NCBI GenBank assembly: GCA_963657295.1
Contig: CAVKMX010000001.1
Location: 3,850 to 67,849, forward strand
Reading direction: 5' to 3'
From: CAG-791 sp963657295
GTDB lineage: Bacteria; Bacillota; Clostridia; Lachnospirales; Lachnospiraceae
Length of the DNA stretch: 64,000 nt
Both the position numbers and the translations under genes were made by a program. Positions 57,673-64,000 of the stretch are shown one piece after another. The notes under the pieces were generated by a model. It had not been told where the DNA came from, made no database searches, and saw only the letters and a program-made list of their open reading frames with translations. Positions within the stretch are counted from its first letter, which is position 1. Every line of letters begins with the position of its first letter.

Positions 57673-58920
57673 TTACAATGCCCGGATCCGCTCCATGGCA
57701 AGCCTTGAATTCTCCACCGTCCCGAAGCTCGTGAGGCGGAAGAAATGCTCTCCGGAGGGGCCGAAGCCCGAGCCCGGGGTCCCGATGACATTTGCCTTAT
57801 CCAGAAGGAAGTCAAAGAATTCCCAGCTGGTCATGTCATCCCTCGTCTTCAGCCATACATAGGGCGAATTCACGCCGCCGTAGGCCGTATATCCCATGGA
57901 CTGGAGGCTTTCCCGGATGAATCTGGCGTTCTCCATGTAGCGCCCGACCATCTCGCGGACCTGCTCCTTGCCGGCCTCGGAATACACCGCCTCCCCGGCA
58001 CGCTGTACGATGTACGGAGCACCGTTGTACTTGGTCCCGTGGCGTCTGGCCCACAGGCTGTGGATGGCGATTCCGTTGTGATCCTTCAGATCCTTCGGGA
58101 TCACCGTGGCGCCCAGACGAAGTCCCGTGAAGCCTGCGTTCTTTGAGAAAGAGCGCAGCTCAATGGCACAGGTTCTCGCTCCCTCGCATTCATAGATGGT
58201 GTGCGGAATGTTGTCCTCTGTGATATACGCCTCATAGGCCGAATCAAAGATGATCACCGCGCCGTTTGCATTGGCATAATCCACCCATTTCTGCAGCTGA
58301 TCTTTGTTCAGAGCAGCCCCCGTCGGATTGTTGGGGGAGCAGATGTAGATCAGATCCGGCCTGCGGTTCCCAGAGGCTGCCAGGGTCAGGCCCTCGCCCG
58401 GCAGATCCGGCGCGAATCCGTTCGCCTCTGTGCAGGGCATATAGATCACATTGCTCCAGCAGCCCGTCGCCGCATCGTAATCCCCGGTGCGGCCGGCCAT
58501 CACATTGCTGTCCACATACACCGGATAGACCGGATCGCAGACGGCAATAACATTGTCCTTCTCGAACACCTCCTGAATGTTGGCGGAATCCGACTTGGCT
58601 CCGTCCGACACGAAGATCTCATCGTCCGCGATCTCACAGCCCCTCGCCCGATAGTCGTTCTCCGCAATGGCCCTCCGCAGGAAATCATAGCCAAGATCCG
58701 GTGCATATCCCCGGAAAGTGGCGGCATCTCCCTGCTCGTCCACGGCCTTATGCAGGGCTTCCAGAACAGCCGGCGGAAGCGGCTGCGTCACATCGCCGAT
58801 TCCCATCCGGATCAGTTCCGCCTCCGGATGCGCTGCCTGATATGCCTTCGTCTTCTTCGCGATGGTGCTGAACAGATAACTGCCCGGCAGTTTCAGATTG
58901 TCGCTGTTGGCTTCAAACAT
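57673..58920 (-). CDS. dapL: LL-diaminopimelate aminotransferase
   Basis: DapL converts tetrahydrodipicolinate directly to LL-diaminopimelate and thereby replaces three enzymes of the acyl pathways. The 415-residue protein has the long N-terminal F-S-T-I-A-K-K-T-K-A-Y, G-I-G-D-V-T-Q-P-L-P, S-D-G-A-K-S-D, S-P-N-N-P-T-G-A and the PLP lysine motif S-F-S-K-N-A-G-F-T-G-L-R. GAGAGAAAAC precedes the ATG at 58920. It follows dapF after 67 bases. Confidence 0.94.
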   Translation of the reverse strand: MFEANSDNLKLPGSYLFSTIAKKTKAYQAAHPEAELIRMGIGDVTQPLPPAVLEALHKAVDEQGDAATFRGYAPDLGYDFLRRAIAENDYRARGCEIADDEIFVSDGAKSDSANIQEVFEKDNVIAVCDPVYPVYVDSNVMAGRTGDYDAATGCWSNVIYMPCTEANGFAPDLPGEGLTLAASGNRRPDLIYICSPNNPTGAALNKDQLQKWVDYANANGAVIIFDSAYEAYITEDNIPHTIYECEGARTCAIELRSFSKNAGFTGLRLGATVIPKDLKDHNGIAIHSLWARRHGTKYNGAPYIVQRAGEAVYSEAGKEQVREMVGRYMENARFIRESLQSMGYTAYGGVNSPYVWLKTRDDMTSWEFFDFLLDKANVIGTPGSGFGPSGEHFFRLTSFGTVENSRLAMERIRAL

Positions 58921-58987
58921 AGTTTTCTCTCCGCTTTCATGCATTTCTCTGCCGCAGCAGAGCCGCGGCAGGAATCTCACCTGTGCA

Positions 58988-59923
58988 TTATAGTGAAATC
59001 TCAATCGTTCCGTCAAATACCGTCTTCGCAGGGCCGGTCATATAAATATCACCGGTCGTCTCATCCCATTCAATGAGAAGCCGCCCGCCCAGGAGCTCGA
59101 CCTCTACCCTCCGGTCCGTCCTGCCGTTCAGCACACACGCCGCCGCGGCTGCGCAGCTCCCCGTGCCGCAGGCCAGTGTCTCGCCGCTTCCGCGCTCCCA
59201 GACACGCATCCGGATATGTCCTCTGTCCGCCACCTGGATGAATTCCGTATTGGTTCTCTCCGGAAATCTCTCATGGTGCTCCAGGAAGGGTCCGATGTTC
59301 GCAAGATCCAGATTCCGGATGTCTCCGTCCGGTATGGGCTGTCCGTTTTCATCCGAGAGGCCGCGGGCCTTCAGAAGCTCTGCATGATCATCGAGGAAAA
59401 TCACATCATGCGGATTTCCCATCGACACACAGGTCATGCGGTAGGTTCTGCCTCCTGCCGTAATCGGCTCGTCGATGACCCGGTCCGTCGGGGCCTTCCC
59501 CTCTGCCGGCACCACCGGAATTCTCTCCGCCTCCAGGATCGGCTGTCCCATATTGACCCGGGCCTGCAGCATTTTCCCGCCCCGGCAGGTCATCTCCAGC
59601 CTCTTGATCTCGCCGAAGCTCTCAATGGTGATATCACTTCTTCCATCGGTCATCCCGTGATCGTAGACGTATTTGCCGACGCACCGGATTCCGTTCCCGC
59701 ACATCTTGCCGCGGGATCCGTCCCTGTTGTACATTTCCATCTCAAAATCGGCCCTTTCGGAGGGATTGATGAAGATCACGCCGTCCCCGCCGATTCCGAA
59801 ATGCTCCCGGGACAGCTTCCGGACAAGCTCTGCCTTCGCCTCCTCCGGCACCTTTTCCGTAAAGCCGTTGATGTAAATGTAATCGTTTCCGCACCCTTCC
59901 ATCTTCGTGAAATGCAGCAGCAT
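58988..59923 (-). CDS. dapF: Diaminopimelate epimerase
   Basis: DapF converts LL- to meso-diaminopimelate for cell wall and lysine synthesis. Both catalytic cysteines appear in their motifs, K-M-C-G-N-G-I-R-C and L-A-C-G-T-G-S-C-A. The start at 59923 follows AAGGGAGACAG; the open frame continues upstream to 60049 without a site. The 311-residue length is a little above the usual 280. It is immediately upstream of dapL in the same direction. Confidence 0.95.
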   Translation of the reverse strand: MLLHFTKMEGCGNDYIYINGFTEKVPEEAKAELVRKLSREHFGIGGDGVIFINPSERADFEMEMYNRDGSRGKMCGNGIRCVGKYVYDHGMTDGRSDITIESFGEIKRLEMTCRGGKMLQARVNMGQPILEAERIPVVPAEGKAPTDRVIDEPITAGGRTYRMTCVSMGNPHDVIFLDDHAELLKARGLSDENGQPIPDGDIRNLDLANIGPFLEHHERFPERTNTEFIQVADRGHIRMRVWERGSGETLACGTGSCAAAAACVLNGRTDRRVEVELLGGRLLIEWDETTGDIYMTGPAKTVFDGTIEISL

Positions 59924-60061
59924 ATCTGTCTCCCTTCCGGAATCTCTCCTCTGCTCTGGTCCAGGCAGCCGTATCTGCGCAGCCCGTCCCGATTCCGATG
60001 CGTCCAACAAGTGCCGGAACGTGCAGGCGCAGCGGACTGCGCCCGTCATTCCGAAAAAGGT

Positions 60062-62008
60062 TCATTCCGTCTCCGGAAGCGTCTCCAGATCCTTCTGCCA
60101 GAGGGTCGCCGCCGCGTCGCTGGGCATCCGCAGATCCCCCCTCGGCGATACCGCTGCCGAGCCGACCTTCGGGCCGTCCGGCAGACAGGAGCGTTTGAAC
60201 TGCTGGGAGAAAAACCGTCGGATAAAGGTCTTCTCCCATTTCAGGATGGTCTCCGCGTCATACACGCCCGCAAAGGACTGCCGCGCCAGCCGGTAGATCT
60301 TCCTCGGCCGGTAGCCGCAGCGCAGCATGTAATAAAGATAGTAATCGTGGAGCTCATACGGTCCCACCAGGTCCTCTGTTCTCTGAGAAATGGTCCCGTC
60401 CCCCGAGGGCGGCAGGAGCTCCGGACTGACCGGGGTGTCCAGCACATCCCGCAGGCACTCCGCCAGCTGCGGCTCCGCCTCTGCGGCCTGCTCCATGCAG
60501 TAACGCACCAGATGGGAGACCAGCGTCTTCGGGACACCGGCATTCACGGCATACATGGACATGTGATCCCCGTTGTAGGTGGCCCACCCAAGCGCCAGCT
60601 CCGACAGGTCGCCGGTTCCGATGACCAGACCTCCTGTCCTGTTGGCAAGGTCCATCAGAACCTGTGTCCGCTCCCTGGCCTGCCCGTTCTCATAGGTTAC
60701 ATCGTGCACCGATTCATCCTGCCCGATGTCCCGGAAATGAAGGCGCACCGACTCCCCGATCGGGATCTCGTGCAAGGTTGCCTGCAGAGAATCCGCCAGC
60801 GTCACCGCGTTGCTGTGCGTCCGGTCCGTCGTCCCGTAGCAGGGCATCGTCACGGCCAGGATATTCTTCCTGTCCATTCCCGTCAGGTCAAAGGCCCTCG
60901 CCGTCACCAGAAGGGCCAGCGTGGAGTCCAGGCCACCCGAGACACCGATCACCGCTGTGCGGCAATGCACATGCGACAGCCGCCTTGCCAGTCCCCGCGC
61001 CTGTATGTTCAGAATGTCCTCGCAGCGGCGGAACCGCCCTGCCGCATCGTCCGGCACAAAGGGATGGGGATCGAAAACTCTCGTAAGCTCCAGCGTCCGG
61101 CTCTCCATATGAACCGGCACATACCAATAGTCATTCTCCCTGCTGATGTGAAACGTCGTCATGCGGCGGCGCTCACTGTTCATACGCTGGATGTCAAATT
61201 CCGCATAGGTGAGCTTTGCCGCGCCGTAAGCGTTGTCGAAAATCCTCCGCTGTGCCAGCATGGTGCCGTTTTCCAGCATCATCACCCGGCCGCCGAACAC
61301 CAGATCCTGCGTCGACTCTCCGTCGCCTGCGCTGACGTAAATGTAATCCGACACCGTTCTGGCGGAAACCGAGGAGAACAGCTGTGTCCGATAGTCGTCC
61401 TTTCCGACCGTCTCATTGGAGGCTGAAAGGTTGACCATCAGATTGGCCCCCGCCATGGCATGCTGCAGATGCGGCGGATTCACCACCCAGGCATCCTCGC
61501 ACAGCTCACAGCCGATGACAAGGTCTCTCACCGCATCCACCTCCAGCAGGATGTGGCTGCCGAAGGGAATCTCTTCTCCCCCGTAGCGGATCAGCTCCGG
61601 CTCCTCCGGTCCCGGGGTGAACTGCCTCGGCTCATAGAACTCGCCGTAATCCGGCAGGAACCGCTTCGGAATGAACGCGAGGATCCTGCCGTTCTGAAGA
61701 ACCGCGGCGGTATTGTACAGCTTCCCCTGATGCTCCAGCGGGAAGCCGACGAAAACAACCGCATCCTTTCCCTCCGTTGCCGTCCTGATCTGCCGCAATG
61801 CTTCCTCCGCGCCGCGAAGGAGCATGTCCTGCAGGAAAAGATCATTTCCGGTATACCCCGTGATGCACAGCTCCGGAAACACCACAACGGAGGCGCCGCC
61901 CGCGACCGCCTCCTGCAGCATCCCGATGATCTCCTGCGCATTCTGCGCGGCATCGCCGATTGTCATGTGCGGGACCGCAGCCGCCGCCCTGATAAAGCCA
62001 TCCCTCAT
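60062..62008 (-). CDS. nadE: Glutamine-dependent NAD+ synthase
   Basis: NadE amidates nicotinate adenine dinucleotide to NAD+. The 648-residue form carries an N-terminal nitrilase-type amidohydrolase (V-F-P-E-L-C-I-T-G-Y, with C-E-L-C-E-D-A-W as catalytic Cys motif) that makes ammonia from glutamine, and a C-terminal synthetase with G-V-S-G-G-L-D-S-T-L-A-L. It lies 138 bases upstream of dapF and 26 bases downstream of hisC, in the same direction. Confidence 0.94.
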   Translation of the reverse strand: MRDGFIRAAAAVPHMTIGDAAQNAQEIIGMLQEAVAGGASVVVFPELCITGYTGNDLFLQDMLLRGAEEALRQIRTATEGKDAVVFVGFPLEHQGKLYNTAAVLQNGRILAFIPKRFLPDYGEFYEPRQFTPGPEEPELIRYGGEEIPFGSHILLEVDAVRDLVIGCELCEDAWVVNPPHLQHAMAGANLMVNLSASNETVGKDDYRTQLFSSVSARTVSDYIYVSAGDGESTQDLVFGGRVMMLENGTMLAQRRIFDNAYGAAKLTYAEFDIQRMNSERRRMTTFHISRENDYWYVPVHMESRTLELTRVFDPHPFVPDDAAGRFRRCEDILNIQARGLARRLSHVHCRTAVIGVSGGLDSTLALLVTARAFDLTGMDRKNILAVTMPCYGTTDRTHSNAVTLADSLQATLHEIPIGESVRLHFRDIGQDESVHDVTYENGQARERTQVLMDLANRTGGLVIGTGDLSELALGWATYNGDHMSMYAVNAGVPKTLVSHLVRYCMEQAAEAEPQLAECLRDVLDTPVSPELLPPSGDGTISQRTEDLVGPYELHDYYLYYMLRCGYRPRKIYRLARQSFAGVYDAETILKWEKTFIRRFFSQQFKRSCLPDGPKVGSAAVSPRGDLRMPSDAAATLWQKDLETLPETE

Positions 62009-62034
62009 ATGTCCCGCTGACTCCTCCGGTCAAG

Positions 62035-63120
62035 TCACAAGATTGTTTCCAGTACTGCCACGACCTTCTCCATCTGTTCTCTGGTTCCGATGGTGATCCG
62101 CAGATAATCGCGAATCCGCGGCTTGTCCCAGTGACGCACGCAGATGCGCTGCTCCCGGAGCCGGTCAAAGAGTTCGCCGCCCGCATGGTCCGGGTGCCGC
62201 GCGAAGATAAAATTGGCCCTGGAGGGAGGGAAAACGAAGCCAAGCCGTGCAAGCTCTCCCGCGAACCACTCTCTGGTTTCCCTGATTTCGCCGGTGATCC
62301 TCTGAAAATAGTCCTCATCCTCCACGGCCGCTGTCCCCATCCGGATGGTCTGGAGGTTCATGGTATAGGAATTAAAAGAGAATTTCACATCCTTCAGGCA
62401 GCGGATGAGTTTCTCGCTGCCGATGGCATATCCGATTCTCGCCCCGGCCATCGCCCGCGATTTGGAAAAGGTCTGCACCACCAGCAGGTTCTCATATCGT
62501 GCGGTCAGGGGGAGTGCCGTGGCGGCGCCGAAATCCACATATGCTTCATCCACAATGACCACCTTGTCCGGATTGGCGGATACCACCGCCTCAATGGCAG
62601 ACAGCGGCAGCTCCGCACCGGTCGGTGCGTTGGGGTTCGGGAAAATGATTCCGCCGCCGGGCTCGTCATCTCCCAGATATGCTCCGGACCCAGGCAGATA
62701 ATTGGCCGGGTCAATGGTGAAATCCCCGCGAAGCGGCACCTTCGTATACGGAATGCGGTAGAGCTCCGCCCAGACGTCATAGAAGGAATACGTGATGTCC
62801 GGGAACAGGAGACGTTTCCCCGAGGTGAAAAAGGTGAGGAACGCCATGGAAAGGACATCGTCCGATCCGACGCCCACGAAGACCTGCTCCGGCTGCACGC
62901 CGTAGCGCGCAGCAAGCGCACCGGTCAGCGGCTCTGCATTCATGTCCGGGTACAGCCGGAGCTTCTCGTACTCTTCTGCCAGCTCCCCGGCCGCCCTTGC
63001 CACTCCCGGAGCCGGCGGATAGGGACACTCATTGGTGTTCAGTTTGATGATCTGCGGATCCTTCGGCTGTTCACCGGCCACATAGGGCTCCACTCTCCGC
63101 ACATTGTCTTCCCAGTTCAT
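62035..63120 (-). CDS. hisC: Histidinol-phosphate aminotransferase
   Basis: HisC transfers an amino group to imidazole acetol phosphate in histidine synthesis. The 361-residue protein has L-N-T-N-E-C-P-Y-P-P, G-V-G-S-D-D-V-L-S, P-N-P-N-A-P-T-G and the PLP lysine motif T-F-S-K-S-R-A-M-A-G-A-R. CAGGAGGAG precedes the ATG at 63120. No other his genes are in the window, so a role with other aromatic amino acids is also possible. Confidence 0.92.
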   Translation of the reverse strand: MNWEDNVRRVEPYVAGEQPKDPQIIKLNTNECPYPPAPGVARAAGELAEEYEKLRLYPDMNAEPLTGALAARYGVQPEQVFVGVGSDDVLSMAFLTFFTSGKRLLFPDITYSFYDVWAELYRIPYTKVPLRGDFTIDPANYLPGSGAYLGDDEPGGGIIFPNPNAPTGAELPLSAIEAVVSANPDKVVIVDEAYVDFGAATALPLTARYENLLVVQTFSKSRAMAGARIGYAIGSEKLIRCLKDVKFSFNSYTMNLQTIRMGTAAVEDEDYFQRITGEIRETREWFAGELARLGFVFPPSRANFIFARHPDHAGGELFDRLREQRICVRHWDKPRIRDYLRITIGTREQMEKVVAVLETIL

Positions 63121-63166
63121 AGCTTCTCCTCCTGCCGGTCCGTGAACCGCAGCACCGTCTGACCGA

Positions 63167-63910
63167 TCAATGCAGAACCTTCGAGAGGAAATCCTGCAGC
63201 CTCGGATTCTGCGGATGCGAGAAGAACTCCTCCGGCGTGTTCTCTTCCTTGATGACACCCTCATCAATGAAGATGATGCGTGAGGCCACCTGTCTGGCAA
63301 ATGCCATCTCGTGCGTCACGACGGCCATGGTCATGCCGGACTCTGCCAGCTCCTTCATCACCTGCAGTACCTCTCCCACCATCTCCGGGTCCAGAGCCGA
63401 CGTCGGCTCATCGAAGAGCATTACCTCCGGGTTCATGGCAAGGGCACGGCAGATTGCAATGCGCTGCTGCTGACCGCCGGACAGGGACCTCGGGTAAGCG
63501 TCCGCCTTGTCTGCCAGATTCACCCTGCGCAGCAGCTGCAGGGCATTCTCCCTGGCCTCCTCCTTGCTCATCAGGCCCAGCTTGATCGGAGAAAGGGTGA
63601 TATTGTCCATGATGGTCAGGTTGTTGAACAGGTTGAAGTGCTGGAACACCATCCCCATTCTCCGGCGCACCTTATTGATGTCGGTGTGCGGATCGTTGAT
63701 CTGCACATCTCCCAGCCAGACCTCTCCGCCGGTCGGTGTCTCCAGAAGATTCAGGCACCGCAGGAAGGTGGACTTGCCGCAGCCGGAGGGACCTACCAGA
63801 ACAATCTTCTCCCCCTTATGGATTTCGTAATTGATGCCGCGCAGCACGTGGTTGTCGCCGAATTCTTTTCTCAGATCCTTCACACGGATCAGCGCTTTTT
63901 GTTCCGCCAT
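63167..63910 (-). CDS. Amino-acid ABC transporter ATP-binding protein
   Basis: The 247-residue ATPase has Walker A G-P-S-G-C-G-K-S-T-F, the signature L-S-G-G-Q-Q-Q-R-I-A-I-C-R, Walker B V-M-L-F-D-E-P-T-S-A-L-D-P-E and H-loop V-T-H-E-M-A-F-A. It is of the GlnQ/HisP type. Its permease is probably beyond the window edge, or it serves the orphan binding protein at 44546. GGATGAGATC lies before the ATG. Confidence 0.92.
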   Translation of the reverse strand: MAEQKALIRVKDLRKEFGDNHVLRGINYEIHKGEKIVLVGPSGCGKSTFLRCLNLLETPTGGEVWLGDVQINDPHTDINKVRRRMGMVFQHFNLFNNLTIMDNITLSPIKLGLMSKEEARENALQLLRRVNLADKADAYPRSLSGGQQQRIAICRALAMNPEVMLFDEPTSALDPEMVGEVLQVMKELAESGMTMAVVTHEMAFARQVASRIIFIDEGVIKEENTPEEFFSHPQNPRLQDFLSKVLH

Positions 63911-64000
63911 GTGATCTCATCCTTCCTGTGCGGTCTGCCGCAGCATGCTCCCGGATGCCCTGCGGCATCTGTTTCCGCGGCTGCAGACCGATATATTGAT
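63911..64000. other. Window-edge sequence without a supported gene
   Basis: No convincing gene end is visible in any frame. A GGTCTGC...GCAGACC inverted repeat with an inner GCCGC/GCGGC pair spans about 63927-63988. It could be a terminator or leader structure for genes outside the window. Confidence 0.35.

Overview
The window looks like a stretch of chromosome from a GC-rich member of the Clostridia, most likely a Lachnospiraceae-type gut anaerobe. The evidence is a tRNA-Trp T-box in front of trpEGDCFBA, a PPi-type phosphofructokinase, LL-diaminopimelate aminotransferase (DapL), the DUF4364 and DUF5685 families, strong AGGAGG-type ribosome binding sites and tRNAs without an encoded CCA. The genus is not claimed. 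Most genes lie on the minus strand.

Layout. 1-7113: trp operon (trpA cut by the window edge) with its T-box leader and promoter. 7225-24311: a KduD-like dehydrogenase, a serine hydrolase with a 13-residue tandem repeat, a 5'-deoxynucleotidase, a GH127 arabinofuranosidase, a beta-galactosidase carrying an insertion-sequence transposase fragment at its N-terminus, cardiolipin synthase, a divergent SDR gene, a degraded AT-richer patch with a restriction-modification relic and a GNAT gene, then pectinesterase, a sugar isomerase, a LacI regulator and a GH28 polygalacturonase. 24399-29539: sugar ABC transporter and divergent GH105 hydrolase. 29568-37990: tRNA-Leu, rho, DUF4364, rarA, glycogen phosphorylase, PPi-phosphofructokinase. 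38006-42110: uxaBA with a divergent DeoR regulator. 42189-47610: tex, an amino-acid binding protein, and a three-gene zinc-ribbon/DUF5685/J-domain operon. 48021-49680: rplT, rpmI, infC (ATT start) and leader. 49680-55323: asnB, glucokinase and an amino-acid ABC transporter. 55460-64000: a 60-residue protein gene, an aldose epimerase, tRNA-Pro, a SEC-C protein, dapL, dapF, nadE, hisC and an amino-acid ABC ATPase.

How the genes work together. The central theme is intracellular breakdown of pectin fragments. Oligomers enter by the ABC transporter; pectinesterase and GH28 (both without signal peptides) act on the backbone, while the beta-galactosidase and GH127 enzymes fit side chains. GH105 releases unsaturated uronate, which needs KduD, and saturated galacturonate goes through UxaB and UxaA. 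Three similar LacI-type palindromes lie at the promoters of the KduD-like gene, the transporter and GH105, suggesting one regulon controlled by the LacI protein encoded here.

The strongest oddities are the in-frame transposase/beta-galactosidase chimera, a modular palindromic repeat family at three loci including the trpE leader, a 38-bp repeat behind two genes, a relic of hsdS, and a poorly described J-domain operon. Start codons were chosen from ribosome binding sites and conserved N-termini. No alignment or database search was run; family names rest on motif recognition.
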